53,208 bases of DNA from Saprospiraceae bacterium (GTDB taxonomy: Bacteria; Bacteroidota; Bacteroidia; Chitinophagales; Saprospiraceae), in NCBI GenBank assembly GCA_020629935.1, contig JAHDCJ010000021.1:1-53208 (forward strand), in the 5' to 3' direction. A model generated the notes under the pieces. It saw only the letters and a list, made by a program, of their open reading frames with translations, was not told the DNA's origin and did not search any database. The stretch's first letter is position 1; each line of letters opens with the position of its first letter. Both the position numbers and the translations under genes were made by a program. Shown here piece after piece: positions 7,619-17,881 of the stretch.

Positions 7619-9373
7619 ATGATGAAAAAAATACAATTTTTGACGTATAGCCTAGCGATTATTTTCTTATGCTCTTCTTGGACCATGCAAGAAGAATGGA
7701 AAGAGAAGATTGACCATGAAGTACTTTCTATGGCAGAAGCAGGTCATGAAGTGTCTTGTTTAGTCTTAATGAAAGAGCAAGCCGACCTTTCACAAGCACA
7801 ATGGATCAAAGATAAAAACGAGAAAGGACAATTTGTTTTTGACCAATTAAAAAATACAGCAGTACGTAGTCAACAAAATCTGCAACAGATATTAAATGAG
7901 GAAGAAATTGCCTTTCGTTCTTTTTTCATTGTAAATAGCATACACCTTAAAGCAAACCTCCAATTATTGGAACGACTAGCTAGCGATAATACCGTAAAAG
8001 GCATTCATCCCAATCCTTATACTCCAATGGAAATGCCTGTCAAAAAACAGGCTACTGGCTTTTTAAGAATGGTCGAATGGGGCATTGCAAAAATTAATGC
8101 AGACGCCGTTTGGGCATTGGGCATAACAGGCGAAAATGTAATTGTTGGAGGCCAAGACACAGGCTATGAATGGGATCATCCTGCAATTAAAGAAAGATAT
8201 AAAGGTTGGGATGGAACTAATGCCGATCATAACTATAATTGGCATGATGCCATCCATGAATTAAATCCGTTGCACAACGATACCTTACCTGATCCCAATC
8301 CTTGTGGATTAGAATCGGTAGTGCCTTGTGATGATCATAATCACGGGACGCATACTATGGGAACTATGGTTGGAAAAGAGGGGACAGACGAAATTGGGGT
8401 AGCACCAGGAGCTCAATGGATTGCTTGTAGAAATATGGATAGAGGATGGGGATCACCAGCTACATATATAGAATGCTTCGAATGGTTTTTAGCGCCAACA
8501 GACATTGCCAATGCCAATCCTGATCCTAGCAAAGCTCCTCATGTAATTGCCAATTCTTGGGGCTGTCCAGAAATAGAAGGGTGTAATCCTGGAAATTTTG
8601 CCATGATGGAAATGGCTGTAAATAACTTGACTGCAGCAGGCGTGTTTGTCGTAGTTTCAGCGGGGAACAGTGGTCCTTCTTGTAATTCTATTACCAACCC
8701 CGCAGCTATTTTTGAAAATAGTTTTACGGTAGGAGCAACGAATTCTGTAGATACCTTAGCGAGTTTTAGTAGTCGAGGGACTGTAACTTCTGATGGTAGT
8801 AATCGCATGAAACCTAATGTATCTGCACCAGGCGTATTTGTTCGGTCTTGTATTCGAGATGGGGGATATGCCACATGGTCTGGAACCAGTATGGCAGGCC
8901 CACATGTAGCGGGTGTAGTCGCATTAATGATTGCAGCTGATCCTACTTTGGCAGGAGATGTAAATCGTATTGCAGATATATTAGAACAAAGCGCTGCACC
9001 AGCATATTCTGAAGATACTTGTGATGGAACGGCTCCTACCACCTTCCCAAATAACCAAGTCGGTTATGGTCGTGTGGATGCATTAGCCGCAGTGAATTGG
9101 GTTTTATCTTCAACAAAGAATCAAGAAATAACTTTAGGAAATGTATATCCAAATCCTTTTCAAAATGAATTGTTTATTGAAGGGGAAAACTTAAATGGAG
9201 CAGTGACTTTTCAGTTGTTCGATGCAGTTGGCCGATTAGTGTATTCAAGCCAATGGGAAGCTGTAGCTAGTCAATTGCATATTCTTGCTACCCCTAATTT
9301 AACTTCAGGTGTTTACTTCTATAAAATCCAAACGGAAGAAGGCATCCAACAAGGAAAATTATTGAATTTCTAA
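7619..9373 (+). CDS. Subtilisin-family (S8) serine protease with T9SS sorting domain
   Basis: The 584-residue protein has an N-terminal signal peptide, a propeptide-like region (about 30-140) and an S8 peptidase domain. The catalytic triad is visible: Asp in VIVGGQDTGYEWDHP, His in DHNHGTHTMGT, and Ser in SGTSMAGPHVAG, with the oxyanion Asn in VVSAGNSG. The last ~80 residues (GNVYPNPFQNELF through VFQLF-like strands to GVYFYKIQTEEG) form a type A T9SS C-terminal domain, so the enzyme is predicted to cross the outer membrane and be released or surface-anchored. Two consecutive ATGs (7619 and 7622) are possible starts. The 3' end overlaps the convergent DUF4132-like gene by 4 bp. Confidence 0.93.
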   Translation: MMKKIQFLTYSLAIIFLCSSWTMQEEWKEKIDHEVLSMAEAGHEVSCLVLMKEQADLSQAQWIKDKNEKGQFVFDQLKNTAVRSQQNLQQILNEEEIAFRSFFIVNSIHLKANLQLLERLASDNTVKGIHPNPYTPMEMPVKKQATGFLRMVEWGIAKINADAVWALGITGENVIVGGQDTGYEWDHPAIKERYKGWDGTNADHNYNWHDAIHELNPLHNDTLPDPNPCGLESVVPCDDHNHGTHTMGTMVGKEGTDEIGVAPGAQWIACRNMDRGWGSPATYIECFEWFLAPTDIANANPDPSKAPHVIANSWGCPEIEGCNPGNFAMMEMAVNNLTAAGVFVVVSAGNSGPSCNSITNPAAIFENSFTVGATNSVDTLASFSSRGTVTSDGSNRMKPNVSAPGVFVRSCIRDGGYATWSGTSMAGPHVAGVVALMIAADPTLAGDVNRIADILEQSAAPAYSEDTCDGTAPTTFPNNQVGYGRVDALAAVNWVLSSTKNQEITLGNVYPNPFQNELFIEGENLNGAVTFQLFDAVGRLVYSSQWEAVASQLHILATPNLTSGVYFYKIQTEEGIQQGKLLNF

Positions 9374-10662
9374 GCATGAATTTGACTAATGATGGTCGGG
9401 TCTTCAATGGCTTCATCATTAGCTAATAAAAAGGCTTTACTTAAAATTACAGAAAGGGTTCGATCTCCATCAAAGGGTAAAAAGATCGGATCTTTTTTCT
9501 TTTGTGAGGCATCTGGAACAATACAAAGATATTGATCATTCGGTTCCATTAAAATATTGCTACTTCGAAGATGGATTTTATAGGTTCTAATTTTTCCTTC
9601 TACGACAAGGAAGCGGCCTTGTATTGCACATTGCTTCCCGATTTTTAATCGAGGTAAAAGTTTTTGAAGCACCTCTTTTCGTGTTTCTGCGGTAGCAGTC
9701 AATTCACCAAAAGAATAAGCCGCCCAATAATCACGAATACCATCAGGCCCCGTATCTTGCCAATTTGGATCATTACCTACACTAGCAACGCCTACAAATA
9801 AATCTACATCACGAAGAATTTCAGAAAAAACAATATTGGGAATAGTGCTTAAATCTTGCGGATTAGCCGCTTGATTAAATCGTATTTGATCGGTCGCAAT
9901 GTAAGTGGCATAGCCTTCTTCTTCCTCTGCCCGATTTACCCAAAAAGCCGCTTGTAAACCATGCGCTTTTAATTCTATTGTAGCTTGACCTTCATCATTA
10001 TCAAAAACCACAGGAGTCGAGCGCCAACCTCTCGCTCTTGCTAAAGCTTGAAACTGTCCTTGTTTTAAAATATGCGCCGCCATGCGATTGGAATAATTAT
10101 GCGTATTTCGCTCAGCATCGGTCAATAAATAAACCTCTCGGAATGCTTGCTTAATGGGTTGGATAATTTCAAAAGTAGTTAACCAATCGCGCCATTTTTG
10201 TATTTCTTCTATGGAAGAATAAATAGGATGCCATAGCCGTACTTTGGTTTTTTTATCAATCCAATCAATAGGCTCTTGATCTGCATTTACCCATTGTCCA
10301 TTCCATCGAAAAGCATTGGTCAGTTGTTCGTTTTTTCTAAATTGCCAAATTAATTTTCGACTTAAAAATTGATATGCTTTATGTTTCAAATGGCCTTTCT
10401 CCCATGTAGGGTAGAGCCATTCTTTTTTTCGTAAATAATATCGATCAATTAATTTTTTCTTTTTAGAAAGAGTAGATCTTAAATTTTTATAATCGTCTCG
10501 CAATTGTTGAACTTCATCGGGTAAGGTTTGCTTTAATTTTTGCGGCAAAGATTTTAGGGTTTTACCTTCTTGCGTAAACCATTGCAGACTAAGTTGATTA
10601 TTTTCTTTGAAAAAAATACCAGCTTGATAATTCCCGAGTTGACGTTGTTCAATGAGTTCCAT
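9370..10662 (-). CDS. Short DUF4132/MolR-like protein
   Basis: The 430-residue product resembles the C-terminal part of DUF4132 proteins (E. coli MolR/YehI type). Recognisable elements are a helical K/R-rich segment ending in SRKLIWQF, then QPIKQAFREVYLLTDAE, SNRMAAHIL, ARARGWRS, and near the end FSEILRDVDLFVGVASVGNDPNW. Full DUF4132 proteins often exceed 800-1000 residues. Here an in-frame stop lies just upstream (near 10693), so the long N-terminus is absent, either by natural architecture or by truncation. ATG at 10662 is preferred over TTG at 10677. Function is unknown. It lies directly downstream of, and in the same direction as, the TIR gene but is separated from it by a terminator. Confidence 0.7.
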   Translation of the reverse strand: MELIEQRQLGNYQAGIFFKENNQLSLQWFTQEGKTLKSLPQKLKQTLPDEVQQLRDDYKNLRSTLSKKKKLIDRYYLRKKEWLYPTWEKGHLKHKAYQFLSRKLIWQFRKNEQLTNAFRWNGQWVNADQEPIDWIDKKTKVRLWHPIYSSIEEIQKWRDWLTTFEIIQPIKQAFREVYLLTDAERNTHNYSNRMAAHILKQGQFQALARARGWRSTPVVFDNDEGQATIELKAHGLQAAFWVNRAEEEEGYATYIATDQIRFNQAANPQDLSTIPNIVFSEILRDVDLFVGVASVGNDPNWQDTGPDGIRDYWAAYSFGELTATAETRKEVLQKLLPRLKIGKQCAIQGRFLVVEGKIRTYKIHLRSSNILMEPNDQYLCIVPDASQKKKDPIFLPFDGDRTLSVILSKAFLLANDEAIEDPTIISQIHA

Positions 10663-10725
10663 AATCCAGAATGCCAATTTATAAAACTTTGTCTCATTTT
10701 AAAACAACTTCTCTTAGTAAAATAA

Positions 10726-10762
10726 AAACAACCTAATAAAAATGGTTTCTATTAGGTTGTTT
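10726..10762 (-). terminator. Terminator of the TIR gene
   Basis: Perfect 13-bp arms (AAACAACCTAATA and TATTAGGTTGTTT) enclose an 11-nt loop. On the minus strand the hairpin is followed by TTATTTTA. It sits 49 bp past the TIR stop codon. Confidence 0.7.
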
Positions 10763-10810
10763 GAAAAGTGTGGTTGGATTGGTTAGCGGTAAGCTAGTTT
10801 TGTAAAACAC

Positions 10811-11251
10811 TTAACTATTATGTATCCTTTCTTTTAGTTTAGAAATGATTTCATTTAAACCATCTTGTTGATTATCCCATGAGGCAATCCCTCTATTATT
10901 ACTTGGTAAAACCGCGAGTTCATTTAAGGAAGAGTTCGAAATATCCGTATCTTCCATTAAAATAGGAACGATTGGAATTCCTTTGGTATGATGCTTATGA
11001 AAAGCTACGGCTTCCACTTCTTTACAAGGTTCGGATTGCATAAAATTGGGAGTGATTAAAGCAACAATCATATCGGCATCATCTAAACGTACTCCACGAC
11101 CTTGTTCGGTAGTAGTGGCATGCATATCTGATACTTTGATCTTGTGGTCGCGTTTTAAATCATCTAATTGATGATAGAATTTTTTGTACGTATTTACATC
11201 TTTTTCGGAGTAGGCAATAAATAAATTGGTAATGGATGTTTTAGTTAACAT
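10811..11251 (-). CDS. Single-domain TIR protein
   Basis: The 146-residue protein is a TIR domain throughout. It opens with LFIAYSEKDVNTYKKF (the box 1 position), then DDADMIVALITPNFMQSEPCKEVEA (the αC region with the putative catalytic Glu), then IPIVPILMED and a closing SNNRGIASWDNQQDGLNEI. The pattern resembles bacterial TIR effectors that consume NAD+, and the candidate NADase Glu is retained. Activity is inference. No sensor, cyclic-nucleotide-binding or membrane domain is attached, which is unusual for an autonomous effector, so a partner may be needed. It is divergent from the nucleotidyl-cyclase-like gene 242 bp away and is followed by its own terminator. Confidence 0.85.
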   Translation of the reverse strand: MLTKTSITNLFIAYSEKDVNTYKKFYHQLDDLKRDHKIKVSDMHATTTEQGRGVRLDDADMIVALITPNFMQSEPCKEVEAVAFHKHHTKGIPIVPILMEDTDISNSSLNELAVLPSNNRGIASWDNQQDGLNEIISKLKERIHNS

Positions 11252-11431
11252 AGGCGGAGATTTTTGAATAAGGTTTCATAAATATATTCAACAATTCTAA
11301 TTTAAAAATAAAGATTGGCAATTCAATGGTATTTGGGTTTTTTATATTAATTTTTATTATACTTCGTTATTTTCTATTGATTTTGTGTCTTTTAGTGAAA
11401 TAATAATCCGAAATAGAGTTTCGTTTTGAGC

Positions 11432-11462
11432 GGAGAATAAGATTTCATCTTATTAATTCTCC
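11432..11462. promoter_or_regulatory. Inverted repeat in the leader of the cyclase-like gene
   Basis: AATAAGAT-TTC-ATCTTATT is a perfect 8-bp hairpin. It is flanked by a further GGAG/CTCC pairing with a 4-nt bulge, and ends 31 bp before the ATG of the cyclase-like gene. It could be an operator or an RNA hairpin in the leader. It is not followed by a T-tract, so a simple terminator is unlikely. Confidence 0.4.
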
Positions 11463-11493
11463 CTACACTTACTTAAATTGTGAAAAAAAGAAT

Positions 11494-12246
11494 ATGAAGT
11501 ATGAAAGTCGAGTCGTACTTTTTCTAGATATTTTGGGTTTTAAACAGATTATTGATAAAACTTCAAATAAGGGAATAGATCAAACACAACAAATCGATTT
11601 CTTGTATAATACCTTAATTGGAATGCGTAAACTCTTTGAAAAAGGAAAACGATATTCTGCTTCCACTCAAGTCACGCAATTTTCAGATTCGGTCGTAGTA
11701 TCTTTTGTAGAAAAGGAAGAAGCCCAAGTATTTTACACCTTAGAGCGGGTACAGAAATTAATCACAGGATTGATTCTTGAAGGTTTAATTTGTAGGGGTG
11801 GAATCAGCTATGGGAAATTGATTCATACCGATCAAGTAATCTTTGGCCCTGCTTTAATCCAAGCTTATGAAATGGAATCCAATGCCGCTTTTTTCCCTAG
11901 GGTTGTCCTAGATAAAGCCATTATTGATATGGGGAAAAAATATGGTTTTAAACCTTCAGAAGACGATCAAGATGATCCTTTAATGAATATGGTAAAATTA
12001 GATACTGATGATATGTTTTATATCAACTATTTCTTAAGTAAAAAAAATAATTTAGGATTGAGAGAAGAGGAATTAGTCATTTACCTTCTTAAACTAAAAA
12101 ATATTATTCAACACGGGCTTAAATTTAAAAATCCAAGTATGCGCGCAAAATACGGCTGGATGAAAAATAAGTTTAATCGAATGCTTTGGAAATTGCAAAG
12201 CAATGAAAATGACAAAATATCAGACCTTCTCAAACCCTTAAAATAG
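11494..12246 (+). CDS. Class III nucleotidyl-cyclase-like protein (PycC-like)
   Basis: The 250-residue protein has the layout of a class III nucleotidyl cyclase catalytic domain without membrane or sensor parts. Residues 7-20 read RVVLFLDILGFKQI, with the first metal-binding Asp. Around residue 69 comes TQFSDSVVVSF, with the second metal Asp. Then come LICRGGISYGKLIH, FGPALIQAYEMES and FPRVVLD. This arrangement (LDxLGF, FSDS, RGGIS, GPAL..AY..E, PR) is the one I associate with pyrimidine cyclases of Pycsar antiphage systems and their relatives. The assignment is by motif memory, not alignment. The last ~90 residues are helical and unassigned. No cyclic-nucleotide-binding effector is encoded next to it, but a TIR gene is divergent. 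Confidence 0.7.
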   Translation: MKYESRVVLFLDILGFKQIIDKTSNKGIDQTQQIDFLYNTLIGMRKLFEKGKRYSASTQVTQFSDSVVVSFVEKEEAQVFYTLERVQKLITGLILEGLICRGGISYGKLIHTDQVIFGPALIQAYEMESNAAFFPRVVLDKAIIDMGKKYGFKPSEDDQDDPLMNMVKLDTDDMFYINYFLSKKNNLGLREEELVIYLLKLKNIIQHGLKFKNPSMRAKYGWMKNKFNRMLWKLQSNENDKISDLLKPLK

Positions 12247-12310
12247 CAGCATATTTTAAAATACCCCTAGATTTCTAACGGAATAAGTGCTAGCATTCAT
12301 ACCCCACAAA

Positions 12311-12342
12311 TTTGTCCGTCCCAAATAAAGACCGTATCTTAG
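12311..12342 (+). promoter_or_regulatory. Predicted promoter of the thiamine operon
   Basis: A -33 element TTTG (12311-12314) and a -7 element TATCTTAG (12335-12342, one mismatch to TAnnTTTG) are 20 bp apart, the usual Bacteroidetes spacing. Transcription would start about 5-9 bp later, right at the first paired base of the TPP riboswitch. Confidence 0.55.
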
Positions 12343-12350
12343 CATCAAAG

Positions 12351-12430
12351 GGCTTTAGGGGTGTCCAAGTATTTGGACTGAGAAATACCCTTCGAACCTG
12401 ATGCAGTTGATGCTGCCGTAGGAAAAAGCC
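12351..12430 (+). ncRNA. TPP riboswitch (THI element)
   Basis: The core matches the thiamine pyrophosphate aptamer: AGGGGTGTCC, then GGACTGAGAAATACCC, then CGAACCTGATGCAGTTGATG and CTGCCGTAGG. The closing P1 helix is GGCTTT (12351-12356) with AAAGCC (12425-12430). It lies directly upstream of thiS and thiC. TPP binding should shut down the operon. The Bacteroidetes expression platform is not obvious, but a hairpin follows (next entry). Confidence 0.96.
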
Positions 12431-12447
12431 GAAGGAACCTTTCAATT

Positions 12448-12470
12448 TTCTTTTCTTTAGAAAAGAATTT
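12448..12470 (+). terminator. Candidate riboswitch expression-platform hairpin
   Basis: An AT-rich perfect 8-bp hairpin (TTCTTTTC, loop TTTA, GAAAAGAA) is followed by TTT, 18 nt past the aptamer. It could be a weak intrinsic terminator controlled by TPP. The low GC content makes this tentative. Confidence 0.4.
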
Positions 12471-12506
12471 CCCTTGTGTATCTCTAAAGCCATAACCAAA
12501 TGGTCT

Positions 12507-12710
12507 ATGGAAGTTTTTGTAAACAATTCATTATTAACTATTGAAAAAGATTTTACGCTTTTTCAACTCTTGAGTCATCTTGGAAAAGAAAAAATTCAAG
12601 GAATGGCAGTGGCCGTTAATGATGAAGTAGTTTTGAAAAACGAATGGAATGTACGCATTCTTTGTCCTCAAGATAAAATTATTATAATTACCGCTACCGC
12701 TGGTGGCTAA
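12507..12710 (+). CDS. thiS: Sulfur carrier protein ThiS
   Basis: The 67-residue ubiquitin-fold protein ends in the required Gly-Gly (TATAGG), which is thiocarboxylated to carry sulfur for thiazole formation by ThiG. Conserved VFVNN near the start and VAVNDEVV in the middle fit ThiS. ATG at 12507 is chosen; an upstream TTG-initiated extension (12474) would run through the riboswitch leader and has no family support. It is the first gene of the operon, 13 bp before thiC. Confidence 0.93.
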   Translation: MEVFVNNSLLTIEKDFTLFQLLSHLGKEKIQGMAVAVNDEVVLKNEWNVRILCPQDKIIIITATAGG

Positions 12711-12720
12711 AGTATTTTAG

Positions 12721-14589
<1,869 letters not shown>

Positions 14590-15306
14590 TTGAAAACGGT
14601 TTTAAGCATTGCAGGTTTTGATCCTTCTAGTGGAGCGGGTATTACTTCTGATATAAAAACTTTTGAAAATCATCAAGTTTATGGCTTAGGTGTGTGTACC
14701 GCAATAACCGTTCAAAATGATATATCGTTTGAACGCATCAGCTGGACAAACTTAGCATTAATCCTTGACCAATTACGTATTTTATTTGATCGTTTTGATA
14801 TTGGTTTTGTAAAAATTGGTATTATTGAAAACCTTCAAATCTTAAGCGAAGTTATCAATTTTCTAAAAGCGAAGAATCCGCATATTTGCATTGTTTGGGA
14901 CCCCATAATTAAAAGTAGTACAGGTTTTGTTTTTCAAGAAAAAGATCAAGCCCATCGTTTAAGCGCATTGCTTAATAATTGTACATTAATTACTCCGAAC
15001 TTTGACGAATGGTCCGCTTGGTTTTTACCCATAGAAAATGAAATAAAAACCAATGTTTTAATTAAAGGAGGTCACCGGGAAGGTGCAAATGTAATGGATG
15101 AACTGAGGACAAAGGAAGGGGTGTTTTTTTTCGAAAAAAAACGATTGAAAAACAGTAAACACGGAACAGGATGCGTGCTTTCTTCTTCAATCCTTGCACA
15201 GCTCGCTTTAGGAAATAATCTAAATATGGCTTGTGAAAAAGCAGGAAATTATATTCACCAATTTATTAATAGTAATGATAGTTTATTAGGTCAACATGTT
15301 CAATAA
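14590..15306 (+). CDS. thiD: Hydroxymethylpyrimidine(phosphate) kinase ThiD
   Basis: The 238-residue ribokinase-fold enzyme phosphorylates HMP-P to HMP-PP. The N-terminus has the family motif SIAGFDPSSGAGITSDIKTF, the middle has the VWDPIIKSSTG substrate loop, and the C-terminus has KHGTGCVLSSSI with the anion-hole Gly and catalytic Cys/Asp-region features. It is slightly shorter than the usual 255-270. The only start that keeps the N-terminal motif is TTG at 14590, exactly after the thiC stop, which suggests translational coupling. It overlaps thiE by 11 bp. Confidence 0.93.
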   Translation: MKTVLSIAGFDPSSGAGITSDIKTFENHQVYGLGVCTAITVQNDISFERISWTNLALILDQLRILFDRFDIGFVKIGIIENLQILSEVINFLKAKNPHICIVWDPIIKSSTGFVFQEKDQAHRLSALLNNCTLITPNFDEWSAWFLPIENEIKTNVLIKGGHREGANVMDELRTKEGVFFFEKKRLKNSKHGTGCVLSSSILAQLALGNNLNMACEKAGNYIHQFINSNDSLLGQHVQ

Positions 15307-15961
15307 ATCATCCATAGCTTCTTTGCATTATCTAACACAAGATCATCCTAGTTTTTCCTGTTTGGAATTAGTGGAGCGAGCTTGTCAAGCAGGAGTGAAA
15401 TGGGTGCAATTGAGGATAAAAAATAAACCCGAAGAGGAAGTGTTGGCTGAAGCAATTGCGGTAAAAAAGATTACCGACAAATACGAAGTACAATTAGTCA
15501 TTAATGATTTTGTAAAGGTAGCACAAGCAGTAAAAGCAGATGGCGTGCATTTGGGGAAAACAGATATGTGCCCTAATTTGGCTCGTGCTATTCTTGGCCC
15601 AGAAATGATCATTGGCGGCACCGCAAATACTTGGGAAGATGTTAAAGTACTAGCAAGGAAAGGAGTCGATTATATTGGCTTAGGTCCTTTTCAATTTACC
15701 TTGACAAAAGAAAACTTAAGCCCTGTATTGGGCTTAGACGGATACCAGAAGATGATTAAAAAAATGGAAGAGGAAAAGATATTTCTTCCTATAATCGCAA
15801 TAGGAGGAATTCAAGTCAGTGATGTAGACGGGATTTTAAATCAAGGAGTTTATGGCGTAGCATTAGCAGGAACAATAAACTTTGCTGATGATCCTAAAGA
15901 AATAGTAAATCAGATTTTTGCAAGAATAGTGGCCTCAAAATTTCGAAACAATGAAAGATAA
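15296..15961 (+). CDS. thiE: Thiamine phosphate synthase ThiE
   Basis: The 221-residue TIM-barrel enzyme joins HMP-PP and thiazole phosphate to give thiamine phosphate. Motifs in order: [13 protein letters not shown] (pyrophosphate-binding), [53 protein letters not shown], and PIIAIGGIQ. It overlaps thiD by 11 bp and thiG by 11 bp, so it is part of the same transcript. This is the canonical copy, in contrast to the divergent ThiE-like gene at 17.9-18.4 kb. Confidence 0.96.
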   Translation: MFNKSSIASLHYLTQDHPSFSCLELVERACQAGVKWVQLRIKNKPEEEVLAEAIAVKKITDKYEVQLVINDFVKVAQAVKADGVHLGKTDMCPNLARAILGPEMIIGGTANTWEDVKVLARKGVDYIGLGPFQFTLTKENLSPVLGLDGYQKMIKKMEEEKIFLPIIAIGGIQVSDVDGILNQGVYGVALAGTINFADDPKEIVNQIFARIVASKFRNNER

Positions 15962-16736
15962 TACCACCGATTATTTAAAAATAGGAGATAAAACATTTCA
16001 GTCTCGATTGTTTACTGGAACTGGAAAATTTAGCTCTAGTGAGGTGATGAAAGAAGCCCTCCTCGCTTCGGGTTCAGAATTGGTAACGGTTGCATTGAAA
16101 CGTGTAGACATGCATGATCAATCGGATGATATTTTACCTTATCTAAACCATGAACAGTTTAATTTATTACCCAATACTTCAGGAGTGCGTAATGCTAAAG
16201 AAGCGGTTTTTGCTGCTCAATTAGCTAGAGAAGCGCTAGAAACGAATTGGTTAAAATTAGAGATTCATCCCGATCCGAAATATTTAATGCCCGATCCAAT
16301 TGAAACGCTTAAAGCTACTGAAGAGTTGGCTAAATTAGGCTTTATCGTTTTGCCTTATATTCATGCCGATCCAGTATTGTGTAAACGTCTAGAAGAAGTG
16401 GGAACCGCAGCCGTGATGCCATTAGGAGCGCCTATTGGAAGTAACATGGGATTGGCTACCAAAGCTTTTTTACAAATTATTGTTCAACAAAGTAATGTGC
16501 CGGTTATTGTTGATGCAGGATTGGGTGCACCATCACATGCCGCCGCAGCTATGGAACTTGGTGTAGATGCGGTTTTAGTGAATACTGCAATTGCGGTTTC
16601 AGGTGATCCTGTCGCAATGGGTGAAGCATTTAAATGGGCAGTAGAAGCTGGAAGAAAAGCGTTTTTAGCAAAGCTAGGAGCGGTTTCTTTAGAAGCGAAT
16701 GCAAGTAGTCCATTAACCGCTTTTTTAGATGCATAA
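15951..16736 (+). CDS. thiG: Thiazole synthase ThiG
   Basis: The 261-residue TIM-barrel enzyme condenses 1-deoxyxylulose 5-phosphate, dehydroglycine and ThiS-thiocarboxylate into the thiazole ring. The Schiff-base lysine lies in [10 protein letters not shown]. Other motifs are [10 protein letters not shown] at the start, [24 protein letters not shown], and [20 protein letters not shown]. It overlaps thiE by 11 bp and precedes thiH by 11 bp. ThiG and ThiH act together. Confidence 0.97.
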   Translation: MKDNTTDYLKIGDKTFQSRLFTGTGKFSSSEVMKEALLASGSELVTVALKRVDMHDQSDDILPYLNHEQFNLLPNTSGVRNAKEAVFAAQLAREALETNWLKLEIHPDPKYLMPDPIETLKATEELAKLGFIVLPYIHADPVLCKRLEEVGTAAVMPLGAPIGSNMGLATKAFLQIIVQQSNVPVIVDAGLGAPSHAAAAMELGVDAVLVNTAIAVSGDPVAMGEAFKWAVEAGRKAFLAKLGAVSLEANASSPLTAFLDA

Positions 16737-16747
16737 AGAAGGAAATT

Positions 16748-17881
16748 ATGTTTGCAGATATATTTGATCAATACGATTGGGAAGAAGTAAAAGCGAGTAT
16801 CTATGCGAAAACAGCCATAGATGTAGAGCGTGCATTGACCAAAACTACACGTAGAGATATTGAAGACTTTAAGGCATTGGTTTCTCCTGCGGCAGCAGAT
16901 TATCTAGAACCTATGGCGCAACTAAGTAGACAACTCACCTTAAAGCGGTTTGGAAAAACGATTCAACTTTTTGCGCCCATGTATTTATCCAATGAGTGTC
17001 AAAATATTTGTACCTATTGTGGCTTTAGTTTAGATAATAAAATTGCCCGTTCTACACTTAATGGCACACAAATTTTGCAAGAAGTTTTAGCGATTAAAAA
17101 ATTAGGGTTTGATCATGTATTATTGGTCACAGGAGAAGCCAACAAAACCGTAGGGCTTGATTATTTTGAAAAAGCATTAAAAATTATCCGACCTCATTTC
17201 TCTCATATTTCTATGGAAGTGCAGCCTTTGGATCAATCGGAATATGAACAACTTATTGCAGGAGGTTTAAATACCGTTTTAGTGTATCAAGAAACCTATC
17301 ATAAAGCAGATTATAAAAAGCATCATCCCAAAGGGAAAAAATCGAATTTTTATTATCGATTAAACACACCCGATCGAATTGGTGCGGCAGGTATTCATAA
17401 AATAGGTTTAGGCGTTTTAATAGGATTAGAAGATTGGAGAACAGATAGTTTTTTTAATGCGCTTCATTTAAATTACCTCGAACAAAAATATTGGAAAAGT
17501 CGATTTTCCATTTCTTTTCCTCGTTTAAGACCCGCGGAAGGATTTTTAGAACCTAAAGTGATTATGTCAGAAAAAGAATTGGTGCAATTGATTTGTGCCT
17601 ATCGAATCTTTAATGAAGAAGTAGAACTTTCTCTATCAACACGGGAGCGCAATGCATTCAGAGATCATGCGATTCATCTTGGAATTAATACGTTAAGCGC
17701 AGGATCAAAAACTAATCCTGGAGGATATGAGGTAAACCCAGAAACCTTAGAACAATTTGAAATAGACGATACAAGAAGTCCAGAAGAGTTTGCAAAAATA
17801 ATCAAGAAAGCTGGATATGAAGTGGTATGGAAAGATTGGGATATGGCTTATGATCAATCGGAACTAAAGACCTCTTCATAA
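16748..17881 (+). CDS. thiH: 2-iminoacetate synthase ThiH
   Basis: The 377-residue radical-SAM enzyme cleaves tyrosine to dehydroglycine (2-iminoacetate) for ThiG. The radical-SAM CxxxCxxC motif is in ECQNICTYCGFS (about residue 80). The N-terminal region with DIEDFKALVSP and the C-terminal LSTREN-like block (LSTRERNAFRDHA) and SAGSKTNPGGY fit ThiH. An ATG start follows thiG closely. The 3' end overlaps the convergent TenI/ThiE-like gene by 28 bp. No thiF or thiO follows. Confidence 0.96.
   Translation: MFADIFDQYDWEEVKASIYAKTAIDVERALTKTTRRDIEDFKALVSPAAADYLEPMAQLSRQLTLKRFGKTIQLFAPMYLSNECQNICTYCGFSLDNKIARSTLNGTQILQEVLAIKKLGFDHVLLVTGEANKTVGLDYFEKALKIIRPHFSHISMEVQPLDQSEYEQLIAGGLNTVLVYQETYHKADYKKHHPKGKKSNFYYRLNTPDRIGAAGIHKIGLGVLIGLEDWRTDSFFNALHLNYLEQKYWKSRFSISFPRLRPAEGFLEPKVIMSEKELVQLICAYRIFNEEVELSLSTRERNAFRDHAIHLGINTLSAGSKTNPGGYEVNPETLEQFEIDDTRSPEEFAKIIKKAGYEVVWKDWDMAYDQSELKTSS

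Noticed and set aside
7526-7636. Longer start for the TPR gene
   Set aside because: The added 37 residues lack signal character and would overlap the divergent protease gene, while the shorter start gives a good signal peptide.
8539-9042. Long antisense open frame within the subtilisin gene
   Set aside because: It is the shadow of a well-supported protease gene on the other strand, with no family motifs of its own.
10811-12246. A standard two-gene Pycsar operon
   Set aside because: The TIR protein has no cyclic-nucleotide-binding domain and the genes are divergent. Only a possible relationship is claimed.
12474-12506. TTG-initiated extension of thiS
   Set aside because: It runs into the riboswitch leader and adds residues absent from ThiS proteins.
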